Origin: Ciona intestinalis
Taxonomy: Eukaryota > Chordata > Ascidiacea > Phlebobranchia > Cionidae
NCBI RefSeq assembly: GCF_000224145.3
Contig: NC_020179.2
Span: 302,571 to 366,570, forward strand
DNA: 64,000 bases
Reading direction: 5' to 3'
Part shown: positions 11,498 to 24,167 of the stretch, one piece after another
How the letters are laid out: each line of letters starts with the position of its first letter
Numbering within the stretch: the first letter of the stretch is position 1
Made by a program: the position numbers and the translations under genes
The notes under the pieces: model-generated
Database searches by the model: none
The model's input: the letters and a program-made list of their open reading frames with translations, nothing else
What the model was told of the DNA's origin: nothing

Positions 11498-14400
11498 ATG
11501 GACGAAGACCAGCCTGCAGCCAAAATTCAAAATGTGAATGAATTTTCGAAGCAATGTCTTGGTTCATTGATGCAGTTCATTAAATCAAGCCATGGCCTCC
11601 CATCTGCAGGAGATGATCATGAATTCTACACAAGTTTTGCCGGTTTTCGGGATTNNNNNNNNNNNNNNNNNNNNNNNNNNNNNNNNNNNNNNNNNNNNNN
11701 NNNNNNNNNNNNNNNNNNNNNNNNNNNNNNNNNNNNNNNNNNNNNNNNNNNNNNNNNNNNNNNNNNNNNNNNNNNNNNNNNNNNNNNNNNNNNNNNNNNN
11801 NNNNNNNNNNNNNNNNNNNNNNNNNNNNNNNNNNNNNNNNNNNNNNNNNNNNNNNNNNNNNNNNNNNNNNNNNNNNNNNNNNNNNNNNNNNNNNNNNNNN
11901 NNNNNNNNNNNNNNNNNNNNNNNNNNNNNNNNNNNNNNNNNNNNNNNNNNNNNNNNNNNNNNNNNNNNNNNNNNNNNNNNNNNNNNNNNNNNNNNNNNNN
12001 NNNNNNNNNNNNNNNNNNNNNNNNNNNNNNNNNNNNNNNNNNNNNNNNNNNNNNNNNNNNNNNNNNNNNNNNNNNNNNNNNNNNNNNNNNNNNNNNNNNN
12101 NNNNNNNNNNNNNNNNNNNNNNNNNNNNNNNNNNNNNNNNNNNNNNNNNNNNNNTAACAACCTTAAATCTTTTAATAAATAATTTTGAATAATTATTGCA
12201 AAGAGGCCTTGTAGAATAGGCTGTTTTGAAATCTAAAGCAGAATCTGTTATTTTAGACAACTTAAGTGAAAATGAAGGCAATTCACTCGCTATATCCAAC
12301 CTTATACAACAAGTACGACATTCTAAAGCTGGAGACTTAGCAATATATGATCATCCGTATAAATATGAACTTCAACATTTTAAACCTTTGTCCTCACAAC
12401 TGGAAAAACCAACCCCTGTCAAGTATGTAGTTTATATGAGTGTGTGGATTAATGAATGTAACTTATTTACTCTTGCGTGGCGAGGCATATTGACAGTCGT
12501 TATAATACGAGTGTTCTGTTTTATACACTTTGTGCCTGCTTACGAGTTACTACGTATGTAACTTTGTGGGTTTTCGTTTCAAGAGGATTTTTTAGGTATG
12601 CTGGCTGATAATTTAGACAACCCATAAATGCTTTCGTGAAACCTTACAAATGAAAATCGTATCTTACATATGGACTGCCATGTTTGTATTGAAACTGCCG
12701 AGAGATTCCAAGTTTTCATCTTTTTAATATCATCCCTTTTATTTTCACACAGGTATGGCCCAATAGATCCAGATTCCTGTATATTTGTTGATCAAGTAAA
12801 TGCACTACATAAGTTAATGGATGAACTGAAGGAAGCATCAGAGATAGCTGTTGATTTGGAAGCTCATTCATATCGTTCGTATCAAGGAATAACTTGCTTG
12901 ATGCAGGTTCGTTGTTGGGCGATTATTTTATTCTCGCATGGCAGGCGTTATTCACTAGAACAAAATGGATATCCATGAATATATATACGTTTTCAGGTTA
13001 TTTTTTTGTCCAGCACCAAGCACAATAGTTAACCGCCTGCCTATAATTCAGAAGTTACCTGTTCAAGCCTTATTACTATTGTGTTAAAACCTTGAAAAAA
13101 CACTCAAATATTTAGATTAAATGAGTAAAACTTGATTTCCAGTTGTCCACACGAACGAAAGACTACATTGTTGACACAATTGCATTAAGAGCGGAATTGA
13201 ATATTTTGAACCAAGTTTTTGCAAATCCTAACATCATTAAAGTTTTCCATGGAGCGGACTCGGATATTATTTGGTTACAACGTGACTTTGGGATTTATGT
13301 TGTAAATCTATTCGATACGGGTAAGCAGTTATGTTCTTTTGTAGATCAAGGTGATTTGCCATAGTGGTTAGCGCTTGCCCTGAACCAAGAGGTAGTGGGT
13401 TCATGGCTTGTCGCTGCCACCCTTGTGGGCATATGTGTCATCAGGCAAGACACTTGTTGGTAATTGCTTCAACCCAGTGGTCACTAATGGGTTGTCTAAA
13501 CTCTGTCAGCTGTCAGCCATACAGATAAACAATCCTCATGAGATTTCATTTTGTATTTCTGCTTTTATGTAACTTCATCTATTATACCAGGTCAAGCAGC
13601 AAGAGCATTAGGCCTTCAAAGACATTCTCTTGATTATCTTCTTACACATTATTGCAATGTACAAGCTGATAAAAAGTACCAGCTAGCTGATTGGAGGATT
13701 AGACCTTTACCTAAAGAGATGCTTCTATATGCACAGGTGATGGTTTAATGATGGAACGAATAAATATTGCTATTAGTGGAGAATCTTTAAACAATTAACA
13801 ACGCTCTTTTAAAGTCGCTGGGCGGCAGTTATATAATTCTGTTAAATTTTTTGGGCTGAGAAAAGAAAATGAAAACAGAAATGTCTCTTCTTTTACCCTC
13901 TTATATTATAATGTTATGTTACAAAACATTGTAATTCTATTTTTCTTTTATAGGGAGACACTCATTACCTGTTATATGTATATGACATGATGAGGTTGGA
14001 TCTCGTTAAAACTGGGGATCCTGGGTTACTGCACAAAGTAATTGATAAAAGCCGTGATATCTGTTGTTTAAAATATGAAAAACCGATCACTAATGACACC
14101 TCTCATCTTGTTCTGCTGGAAAAACATAAAAGAAGGGGAGGAAAAAAAGATTTCAGGCCGCAGCAAATAGAAGCGCTGAGGTTGATATTTGCATGGAGGG
14201 ATGGACTCGCTAGGCAGGAGGATGAGAGTTGTGGGTATGTGTTGCCCAACCATATGCTGCTGCAGATAGCGGAGATATTACCACGTGAAGCACAAGGTGT
14301 TCTGGCTTGTTGTAACCCCATCCCACCATTGCTGCGCCAACATGTGTTGGCTGTTCATCAACTTGTAGTAGAAGCAAGAAATAAGGTGTTTAAGTCAGAT

Positions 14401-15255
14401 AATGGAGGGCTGGAGAAAGTTGAAACCAGGTTCCCAGCCCCAGCTAAGTTGGAAGATGATTATTCAAACTTATTGCACTGCCCACATGATTTATCATTTC
14501 AATCACGCATGGAAACTGATTCATCAATGAATATGGAAAGTTCGGAATCAAAGTATTCGTTGGTTAAGAATTCAAGCTTGTTGGGAAGTTTTAGTGAAGA
14601 TGGGAATGTTTCAGATGGCGACAAATCATTGAATATTGTGAGCACGCAAAGCGAGGTAGCGACTCCGGAGATAAAACAAAAAGTTGAAAGGATAAATAAA
14701 GAGGGTTGGAATCCTTTCCTTATCTACATGCCTACTGATGAAGCAGATGGGAAGGTAAAGAGAAGTTTGTCGGAAAGTGATGCCAGTCAAAGACTTACCC
14801 TCAAAAATATGCTCTCGGGTAACTTTGTGTGGAAACTGAAGAAGCTTCCCGGACAGGAAGAGGAGAAAAAGGTCGTCAAAGAAGAGCCGAAGACGTTCGG
14901 GAAGATCCTTGATGTTCCATCAGATGCGTATCATGATACTCAACGACAAACACAGGTTTTGAGGAAATTGGTCAAACAACGTGGTGGTTTGAATAAAGGT
15001 CTAAACACTCGGCATTCTTCAAGTTTGCCGGAAACACCGGTTGGTTCGTTACGTGAGAGAGTAAGTGAGTTTGTGCCCGACCATTACAAGGGTCGGAAAC
15101 GAGGTGGCTATCATTCACCTCGTGGTAAGAATGTACAAGCTAGCCCACAAAAGCGACCCTTCACCCCACACGAGTATACGGACGGCGATTATAAGAAGTT
15201 CCAAAAGTCAAAACCAAGGGGTGATTTTAGAAAACGGAAATTTAAAAGAAACTAA
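11498..15255 (+). CDS. EXOSC10: Exosome component 10 (Rrp6-like 3'-5' exoribonuclease)
   Basis: Nuclear exosome-associated distributive 3'-5' exoribonuclease (RNase D/DEDD-Y family), acting in rRNA, snoRNA and nuclear RNA processing and decay. Start ATG 11498 opens a PMC2NT-like N-terminus that runs into the 500-N gap. Later exons: 12220-12422, 12753-12906, 13143-13320, 13591-13736, 13954-15255; phases agree. Motifs: Exo [12 protein letters not shown] (D, E), Exo [19 protein letters not shown] (D), [12 protein letters not shown], Exo [16 protein letters not shown] (Tyr and Asp of DEDD-Y). The HRDC domain follows ([38 protein letters not shown]). The tail is long, basic and low complexity, ending in KRKFKRN, and resembles vertebrate EXOSC10 ([14 protein letters not shown]). 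All catalytic acids are present. A polyadenylation-like AATAAA is near 15421. One or more N-terminal exons are lost in the gap. Confidence 0.93.
11655..12154. other. Assembly gap, 500 N
   Basis: Exactly 500 N inside the 5' part of EXOSC10. The round number suggests a gap of unknown true size. It removes the end of the first coding exon and probably at least one further exon. Confidence 0.95.
12449..12632 (-). mobile_element. Composite SINE tail and linker
   Basis: ATGAATGTAACTTATTTACT, CGTTATAATACGAGTGTTCT and the linker GATAATTTAGACAACCCATA. EXOSC10 intron. Confidence 0.7.
13370..13540 (+). mobile_element. Composite SINE head, forward
   Basis: tRNA-like head (AGTGGTTAGCGCTTGCCCTG) followed by the ACCCTTGTGGGCATATGTGT and AACCCAGTGGTCACTAATGG modules. 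EXOSC10 intron, just before an acceptor. Confidence 0.7.
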
Positions 15256-15927
15256 TTTGTTTGGTTGTATTGGGTAAAGACTGTAAACTTATTAATGCTG
15301 CTTAATTGGTTTATCTGCATTGAATTATCTGGTTGCTTCTAAATACAAAGAGAAACAGCGCGTTTATTGTGTTATGTTGTTTTAAAATAGAAAACAAAAA
15401 GCTGCAGTATTAATATCTATAATAAAACTGCGGTATTTGAACAATAGTGGTAGCACAGGAGTTAAGGGTTCAAGGCTGAATGTAGCCATTTTGATCGTGT
15501 GTGTCCTTGGGAAAGATGTTTAAATGTAGACTATTGCCCAAGAACACACACAACCAAAATGGTGGCAAGAAGCTGTAAAACAGGTATAGTATGAAAAGAT
15601 ATTTAATTTAGAAACGTTGAGCTTCTGCCCAAACCTCTGCGTCACGGCGCCACAGCATCGTGTTATAACGACTGTCGCTGCCCATCCACGCAGGGATAAA
15701 GCAAGTCGTTCATGGACCACCTATTTATTTTCGCGGGTTGGCGCAACGACAGTCAACCCTGCTTAATCAAAACACACCAGGAACAGGCCAACTAATAAAC
15801 TTTAAATAATTATATTATTGCGCAGCATAGGTGGTTCGAACAACAATTAATAATATTCAGCGATGTTTATGTCAAAATAACAGTGACAATGTTGAACATT
15901 ACATCATATTAGAACAAATTAAAATCT
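15256..15927. other. Convergent intergenic region, EXOSC10 and receptor gene
   Basis: Holds the EXOSC10 3' end with an AATAAA near 15421, then degenerate SINE pieces (tRNA-like head near 15445-15530 and a reverse B-type piece near 15640-15760), then the receptor gene's 3' UTR. No further gene is seen. Confidence 0.6.
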
Positions 15928-18900
15928 TCAACAAATAGAGTTGGCATAAAGATTCGCTTCATGATTGTGATGTAACAAACACTTGTAAAGTAACTCGTAT
16001 TGTTCCTGATGAATAATACATTATGACATGACGCATTAAGCCATCACATATTATGACATCACACACCCTACCATTGTGATGAACAGTTTCAGATCACGAA
16101 CGATGCGAAAAATGTCAAATTTTGATTCGGACTCGATTCTTTCAATTAGTTGGGACAATGCCACCATTGTTACGCTTTCCCAACTATAAACAAACTATTA
16201 TGACATCATAATCAACACAGTATGATGTAATTACCTGGTTACCACGACAACCCTCGAAAGGTTTTCAAAAGATTGTCGGAAAATATTTGAAATTTGAATC
16301 AAATCTTCAGCGCTCCTCATTGTTTCCAAAAATGTTATTGCAACTGTGCGCTAAACATACTTTGGTTAAACAATCACAACTAAGTTATTAAATTACCGTG
16401 GTATTATTCTTTCTTATTTTTATTAAATTCGCATCAGGTTTCCATTCCAATGATGTTTCTCCCAATATTTGTTTCAATTTACCAGCAAGTCCAAAATCTT
16501 TCAAACTCTGTAACAATTAACAACACTACATCACAATAAGGTTGATGACATCATAATAGGGTTGATGACATCACAACAGACCTTTGTTTTGTCACAACTG
16601 ATAATCAAATCAGGATTCTCAACAAAAACTTTTGTCCAAAAGTTTTCAACTTTTTCCACAGGAGTCAGGCAAACCTGCGATCATAGAAACAATATACCAT
16701 GTGCTGACTGTGATGTCATAATTACCGTTGTTGGTCCACAACCACCGGTTAAAGTCACTGATGCGTGAACTTCGTGCTTGACTGAACAACATTGATAAAG
16801 TTGATTGTAATGTAACAATATATGTCACCAAGGTTACTATAGTTACCTGTCTTTTGAAGAAAATCGAATTCTCGTTGAATCCTGGTTGATCTGGAAAGTA
16901 ATTTACCAATTAACGATTTAAATAAGTTAATTAAAGAAACAACTTTGATTCCTCCTGAGAATCTGCTAGATGAAGGTCAGTGTTGCCAAGGTGGTGTTGT
17001 TCAACTAATAACTGGTGGAGCAGAATGTATAATTCCTGGAATGTGCAACACTGGTTAAATACAAACATAAATATGAATGAATGTAACTTGGAAAACGACA
17101 GTCGTTGGTATTCTGTCTTATGCACCTCATGTTTGCTTACGAGTTACCACATATGTAACTTCGTAAAGAATTATTTTTTTTAATTCAGACAGCCCAGTAG
17201 TGACCACTGGGTTGGAGCTGTTAAGTATCTTGCCCAAGAACTGGAAGAATACACATATCTACAATGGTGGCAGCATCTAGCATTGAACCCAATCCTTAAA
17301 GCAACATACCAGATTTGCGAAGAACGCAGCGTTTAGTTTTCTGAGTTGAACAACATGTTGAAAAATGTTGATTTGATTTTCACGTTTTAAACAACGAGTA
17401 AGTTGTTGATAAGCGACAAACAATGAAGTTGCTGAGTCACTGAAACATTGTGATGTCATAGTGAAAGTAATAACACAAGCATTTTAAAATACAATAGCAA
17501 AGATCAAATTAATTAAAACAAAAAAGGAGGGAATTGTCAACAAAATATTCTGTTACTTGTGCTAGGCAATAGGCATATGTAAATTTTTGCTGCTAAAAAA
17601 TCTGAAAAAAACATTCATTAAAAATACGGTACGGGTAAAAATTTCTTTTGTAAACAGTCAACTACAAGGGTGGCTGTTGAACCCAACATATTACATTGAG
17701 TTGATGATATTTAAGAGAAGACAATCACCCATTGTTACAATTGTTACATACCTTCCGTACACAATGACTGACGAACGATCGGGAAGTTTTGACAAACTTT
17801 CCAAAACTTTGTTTGAGAACCAAACAAATCTACTATTGATGATGTCACAATCAGACCAATTGTTGAACTGAAACAGTTTTATCTTACGAGAAACCTAAAG
17901 AAAAACATAAATAATTATAATAAACAAACAAAAATATAATAAATAAACTTACACTTTCATATTCACTTGTCTGGTTCGAAGCCTCAATTTCAACGATCGA
18001 AAAATATTTGAAACATTTTTTCTCGACTGTTAAAACTTTGATGCTTCCATAGGTTGCAATAAGTCTCACTCCGGGGTAAAACTGGAAACAAGAATAACAT
18101 AATATTAGAAATTGAACTTCCTGAAAAATTATTTTTGGGCATCGATATAACATTATTAGTATTCTGCTTTTGCTGTTACCAGTCATGACGTAATATAGGA
18201 AATAGTCGATTTTTGCAAAAGAAACTTTCGTATAATAAAGAGCTAATATAATATCATGCATAGTAGCAACAGGAGCATATTAATAATAATGTTATTTCCA
18301 TGCTTAATTGCGACAATCACTTTTATTGTTACATCACAATAACCTTTTCGTTTTTTTCCGGAAACCCAACAATCACCCGGCATTGTTGCATCATAATCGA
18401 TTCCCACAACTTCAAACAATCGACACGGCTCGCGATAAAAACCTGTGTAAAAATATTCGGGGTAAATATAATTGGGGTAAAAGCTAACCCATTTACCTGG
18501 GGATTTCCCTCATTTACATACGCCCCTTCTAATGTCTCGGACATTATCTTGACTGAAAAACAAGTTCGGGTATTAGAACAATAAACATGGAAACAAAATC
18601 ACAAAGTAAAAAAAACTTACAAATCTTATTCGGGCCAACGTTTTTCTTAAAATCTGCTTTTTTCGGCTGGAAGAAAAATTTGACATAAAAGATAGAAATA
18701 ACAATTAAACATATATATAGAAATACCATATCCACAAATTGAGCCATGAACCCAAAATTGAAGTTAGAACTCAACTCTTCGAATCGTTCCAAAAGTTTGT
18801 TTTTCTCAATATTGTAACTGACATAAACATCTTCAATATATTCATACAAAACATCATCTAGTGGGAAATATAAAAAAGTTTGATTTAAAATTAGATTAAA

Positions 18901-21900
18901 ATATAAAAAAATTAATTTAAATTTAATTTTTTTACCCTTGAACGCTTTATTGCGGTGTTGACCAACAGTTTTATCAACAACAGGTTGTCTCCTGTGGAAA
19001 AAATAAACTCGCAACACTGGTGAAGTATTTACCTGGAAACACTGCTTACCTGACGAAGTACAACACTGTTGCTATGACAACCAGTAATAGAAATCCAATA
19101 ACGCAACTCAGCGCGATAATAATGGTCAATTGTGTTGAAGATGAGTCTGTTGTTACATCATATTAATACAAACAAACAGAGCCAGAGTATATTGCATTCA
19201 CCACATTAATCAATGAGGTTCTTTATGTTTGACAACTATGAGTGTAACTGTATTTTAACAATGTCACCCCAGCTTTTGTGTGAAGCTTAAAAAAAGTTAG
19301 TCCTATGAATAAGTGTGAATATGATGTCACAAGTGTGATTATGAAGTAAATACCTGATATTTTTGTTGCGCAATCCTCCCCTTCATATCCCTCCACACAT
19401 TGACAATGATAATGAGCCCCACTACTTGTACACGTCCCACTGTTGTAACATTCTATCACTTCACAAGGATCAACAAGGTTTACTGCAAAATATATTTCAT
19501 ACCTTTAGGCAGTTAGGGGTTATGGGGGGATTATTTGTTAGGGGTTAGTAGATAACATAATGAAAAGATTCTTCACCAATAACTTAAATAAAACATTCAA
19601 ACAAATGCCTGGTTGTTCACAAATATAGCCCATTGTTTCATCACAATCCCCGGGAAGCCATCGTAATTCCTGGCTTCCTGATTGGCTGACCATCTTCAAA
19701 CAACTCCCTATGACATCACTTCCTGTTTCACTCCAGTATTGGAAGGTCATGTGACTTCCATCCAACCAGAACCAACCTGGAACCAACGACAACAACTTTT
19801 AAACAAAACAAACTTAAACCTGTATTTTGGCTCTTTCAGCAAAACAATTGCTAACCAACGTTTTAACGTCCCATTCAGGTCGTCTTTATTAGGGTGTGAC
19901 ACTTCAAAATATTAAAAATATGCCTGACAGCGACAGTATATATAAAACCAACTTAATTATGGTTATTTTACCATCGCTCGTTTTCTTGGCTCCGATCCAC
20001 AGTTGCACCTCTTCACCATTATACATTGAACTTGTTTGATTTTCAATAACTTGTTGTGTTTGCAAATCTTTTATAATAACAAGCCCCGCTTGTTTGTTTA
20101 ATTCACACAGATCGCTTGATCTGGAAAACGACGACAAACTGCTGGCTTGATAATTTATATGAAAAAGGTTTTCATTCAAATCATTTTCTTCAAATTTAGC
20201 TGAAACATCGACAAATAAGATAATGTGATTGTTGGAAATAAAAACAAACCTTCAGCACAAAGCTGTCCTGTAAAAGCAGGTTGACAATCGCAAGTAAAAC
20301 TTTCAACAGCCCTCACACAACTACCACTGTTATTACATGGGTTGGGTTCGCACAGATCTGTTCATAACTTAGTTAAACAAGAACAAACAAACAAATGATT
20401 GTAACCTGTTTCACAATGATCACCAACATATCCATCTTGGCAAATACATCGATATCCAGTAGGTGCGTGGTTACATGTTCCATGGTTGCATGGGTTGGGT
20501 TTGCATAGATCTAACATCAAGTGTTAATGATGATAACAACTCATAAATATATTTTTACCTGCTTCACATATATCACCAATATACCCATTAACACATGCAC
20601 AAGTGAAACTAGCCACCCCATCTGTGCAGGTCCCACCATTAAGACAAGGCGTTGAGGCACAGTCGTCTATGTCTGTTAAAAAAAATACTTTAATGCATTG
20701 CTAAGTAAACAGTTGAGATGGAAAAAAAAGTAAATTACTTGTCGAACAGTCAGCTCCTGTATACCCATTAACACATGCACAAGTGAAACTAGCCACCCCA
20801 TCTGTGCAGGTCCCACCATTAAGACAAGGCATTGAGGCACAGTCGTCTATGTCTGTTAAAAAAAATACTTCAATGCACTGCTAAGAAAACAGTCATGATG
20901 GAAAAAGAAAATATATTTTTACCTGTCGAACAGTCATCACCAATATACCCATTAACACATGCACAAGTGAAACTAGCCACCCCATCTGTGCAGGTCCCAC
21001 CATTAAGACAAGGCGTTGAGGCACAGTCGTCTATGTCTGTTAAAAAAACTACTTAATGCATGCTAAGTAAACAGTTGAGATGGAAAAAAAAGTAAATTAC
21101 TTGTCGAACAGTCAGCTCCTGTATACCCATTAACACATGCACAAGTGAAACTAGCCACCCCATCTGTGCAGGTCCCACCATTAAGACAAGGCATTGAGGC
21201 ACAGTCGTCTATGTCTGTTAAAAAAAATACTTTAATGCATTGCTAAGTAAACAGTCATGATGGAAAAAGAAAAAGTAAATTACTTGTTGAACAGTCAGCT
21301 CCTGTATACCCATTAACACATGCACAAGTGAAACTAGCTACCCCATCTGAGCAGGTCCCACCATTAGGACAAGGCGTTGAGGCACAGTCGTCTATGTCTG
21401 CAAAAAAAGGTTTAGTACTATGCTAGGTAAACAATTAAAATGGAAAATGAAAAAGTAAATTACTTGTCGAACAGTCAGCTCCTGTATACCCATTAACACA
21501 TGCACAAGTGAAACTAGACACCCCATCTGTGCAGGTTCCACCATTAAGACAAGGCGTTGAGGCACAGTCGTCTATGTCTGTAAAAAAATACTTTAATACT
21601 ACTGCTAAGAAAACAGTTAAGATGGAAAAAGAAAAAGTAAATTACTTGTCGAACAGTCAGCTCCTGTATACCCATTAACACATGCACAAGTGAAACTAGC
21701 CACCCCATCTGTGCAGGTCCCACCATTAGCACAAGGCGTTGAGGCACAGTCGTCTATGTCTGCAAAAAAAGGTTTAGTACTATGCTAGGTAAACAATTAA
21801 AATGGAAAATGAAAAAGTAAATTACTTGTCGAACAGTCAGCTCCTGTATACCCATTAACACATGCACAAGTGAAACTAGACACCCCATCTGTGCAGGTCC

Positions 21901-23806
21901 CACCATTAAGACAAGGCGTTGAGGCACAGTCATCTATGTCTGTAAAGTAATGGTTTAACTATCACCGATTAGAATGGCATTGCATATGGGCATTAATCCA
22001 CATACACCCCACACCAAAACACTAAGAGATATTAGTTGTGTTTTGTTAGACAAAGTATTAAGAAGTAGTAAACATCATTGCTTTATCGCAGTTGTATAAA
22101 AGCACCAAGAGTCTCATTATCTTACATTTACAAAAACATATGTAGTTTATTGCATTAGCACATTTAAATACACATATCCAAACTAACCTTTCATACAAAT
22201 CCAGTTCTTCTTATAATAATTATCATGAGTACCTCCCCACGTTCCCAATACATTGGTACAACTTCCATAAGAATCGAACCCGTACAAAATAACTCGACTT
22301 GTAGGATGGCTATGAAGTGGTTCGTATCTCCCACAATCATGATACCAGTTCTCGTTAGAACTTCCATTCACAGAAATGCCTGTCCCATCTCCCCACACCC
22401 AATCAGATATACCACCCTCACACTTCCCACCAACCCAATAACCCCGATCCCAACCACCCCAACCATCTTCATGCAAATCCAAACCACCAAGTTGGTTTGT
22501 AATCATATCTTGAACATCAGATGATTTTATATCAGCCAATCTACCGCCACCAGCCATACAAACTTGGTTTGCTTCATCGAAGTTTAAACGATCGTTTGCA
22601 TTAATTGGGTTGTAGAAAGTGAATTCGTATTCACCATGGACAACAACTGCATCCGGCACTGTATAACAAGCAATGTTAAAACATAATTGGGGGGGGGGGA
22701 TACCGTGAGCACCTAAATCCCACATTTTCTGATCGTGTTTTAAACAATTAACAACGGTCTATGAGAGTCGTAGGGATACGATTTTATACTTCTTTAAATG
22801 TTTTTTTTGTTTACTACTAAATGGGACGAAAAAATAGAATGACAAGGTGTCCCATTTTCCCCACTCTACTATATAACTTGTGGAGAAAATAAGGATACCC
22901 AAATTCTATATTTTCTAATTTTGTTGTTAACAATCAACAACGCTATTTTAGCGACGCTGGGCTACGATTATTCTTCGTTTACTACCATCGGACGAGAAAA
23001 GAGAACGATAACATGTNNNNNNNNNNNNNNNNNNNNNNNNNNNNNNNNNNNNNNNNNNNNNNNNNNNNNNNNNNNNNNNNNNNNNNNNNNNNNNNNNNNN
23101 NNNNNNNNNNNNNNNNNNNNNNNNTTCCCAACTACTCCAGCCCTCCTCATGCAAAACCAAACCACCAAGTTGGTTAGTAATCATATCTTGAACATCAGAT
23201 GATTTTATATCAGCCAATCTACCGCCACCAGCCATACAAACTTGGTTTGCTTCATCGAAGTTTAAACGATCGTTTGCATTAATTGGGTTGTAGAAAGTGA
23301 ATTCGTATTCACCATGGACAACAACTGCATCCGGCACTGTATAACAAGCAATGTTAAAACATAATTGGGGGGGGGGGATACCGTGAGCACCTAAATCCCA
23401 CATTTTCTGATCGTGTTTTAAACAATTAACAACGGTCTATGAGAGTCGTAGGGATACGATTTTATACTTCTTTAAATGTTTTTTTTGTTTACTACTAAAT
23501 GGGACGAAAAAATAGAATGACAAGGTGTCCCATTTTCCCCACTCTACTATATAACTTGTGGAGAAAATAAGGATACCCAAATTCTATATTTTCTAATTTT
23601 GTTGTTAACAATCAACAACGCTATTTTAGCGACGCTGGGCTACGATTATTCTTCGTTTACTACCATCGGACGAGAAAAGAGAACGATAACATGTCCCATC
23701 TTACCCCACCTTAATGTATATTAAAAAAATAAGTAATGCAAATCTTACCACTTTGTGATGTAGCTGAAACAACCAGAAAAGAAAACAAAATAACGGACAT
23801 CAACAT
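15928..23806 (-). CDS. Receptor with C-type lectin and EGF ectodomain and tandem pseudo-PTP domains
   Basis: 32 phase-consistent exons, 1253 residues. Exons: 23749-23806, 22188-22658, 21826-21939, 21646-21759, 21464-21577, 21284-21397, 21101-21214, 20923-21036, 20739-20852, 20559-20672, 20406-20510, 20250-20357, 19972-20199, 19603-19776, 19354-19482, 19050-19146, 18936-18991, 18727-18857, 18621-18666, 18497-18552, 18344-18442, 17953-18081, 17752-17867, 17310-17439, 16944-17050, 16847-16890, 16726-16781, 16582-16674, 16397-16507, 16235-16350, 16072-16183, 15928-16005. Order: signal peptide ([15 protein letters not shown]), CTLD1, eight cbEGFs, two EGFs, CTLD2 (WIGAKK, WFWLDGS, GYICEQ), EGF, membrane span ([16 protein letters not shown]), PTP fold D1 ([33 protein letters not shown]) and D2 ([32 protein letters not shown]). 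At the HCSAGVGRTG position D1 reads VIVYGSDSATS and D2 VVVVTSWESVT, so both lack the nucleophilic Cys and the Arg. This is probably a catalytically dead receptor-type phosphatase relative. The ligand is unknown. Confidence 0.85.
17075..17290 (-). mobile_element. Composite SINE, reverse
   Basis: ATGAATGAATGTAACTTGGA, TTACGAGTTACCACATATGT, then AGTGACCACTGGGTTGGAGC and a degraded head. Receptor gene intron. Confidence 0.7.
20559..21939 (-). repeat. Tandem array of eight near-identical cbEGF exons
   Basis: Eight 114-base exons (38 codons, phase 1-1) are separated by introns of about 60-70 bases, so the period is about 180 bases. Each encodes a calcium-binding [34 protein letters not shown], then TGADCST or IGDDCST. 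The Asp beta-hydroxylation pattern C-x-D-x4-F-x-C is present. Exons and much of the introns are almost identical between units, pointing to recent unequal crossing-over or gene conversion. Because every unit is phase 1-1, copy number can change without breaking the frame. Confidence 0.93.
22499..23016. repeat. Duplicated 518-base block, copy 1, next to a gap
   Basis: Bases 22499-23016 match 23177-23694 (offset 678), apparently without a mismatch, including intronic MITE sequence and an 11-base G run. It covers the 5' part of the CTLD1 exon and part of intron 1. The copy stops at the N gap. Either a very recent duplication or two haplotypes placed in tandem by the assembler. Confidence 0.85.
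23017..23124. other. Assembly gap, 108 N
   Basis: 108 N between the two copies of the CTLD1 5' region, in intron 1 of the receptor gene. Confidence 0.95.
23125..23694 (-). pseudogene. Partial second copy of the CTLD1 exon
   Basis: The exon portion 23125-23336 repeats the 5' part of the CTLD1 exon (22188-22658) and then runs into the gap. The last 52 exon bases before the gap (23125-23176) differ from copy 1 at about seven positions, changing the protein ([10 protein letters not shown] against [10 protein letters not shown]). The remaining 518 bases are identical. It is excluded from the gene model because its 3' half is missing. It could be an allelic haplotype or a real extra lectin exon. 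Confidence 0.6.
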
Positions 23807-24167
23807 TTTATTCTGGAACCCAATAAACACAAACGTAAAAATTTCAACAAATAATTCAAACCTTTTCCCAAAACTTGACTAAAAACATTTGTTAAATCAA
23901 ATGCAATAAATTTATGCTTAAAATACAATTGCTAAACAAGCTGTAATGAACGTTGTGCTAATCATACGAACACCTTAATTGAATTTGTGCAATAATTAAC
24001 TTCATCGGTGTTTAAATCAAATATCACCAAACAAACAAACGATAATAAAAGTCAACAATAAATTAGCGTTAAAACGAAAGTTATGACAGCACAAGTGTTC
24101 CAAGAATCGAGATGCTTTTTGCTGCAATTTTACGTCTATATGCGAATAGTAATTCATCCCGGGTATT

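Noticed and set aside
11580-12299. Long frames of mostly unknown residues on both strands
   Set aside because: They are artefacts of the 500-N gap; only the EXOSC10 exon flanks have support.
16646-16909. Minus-strand frame reading [15 protein letters not shown] as a candidate domain
   Set aside because: Phase matching shows the spliced frame is [15 protein letters not shown], which fits the PTP D2 fold; the other frame is a shadow.
20559-21939. Regular repeats about 180 bases apart, CRISPR-like at first sight
   Set aside because: The repeat units encode cbEGF domains with splice sites; spacing and content are those of duplicated exons in a eukaryote.
22225-22524. Plus-strand open frame opposite the CTLD1 exon
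   Set aside because: It is the complement of a clearly coding lectin exon and has low-complexity Thr/Pro/Ile content.
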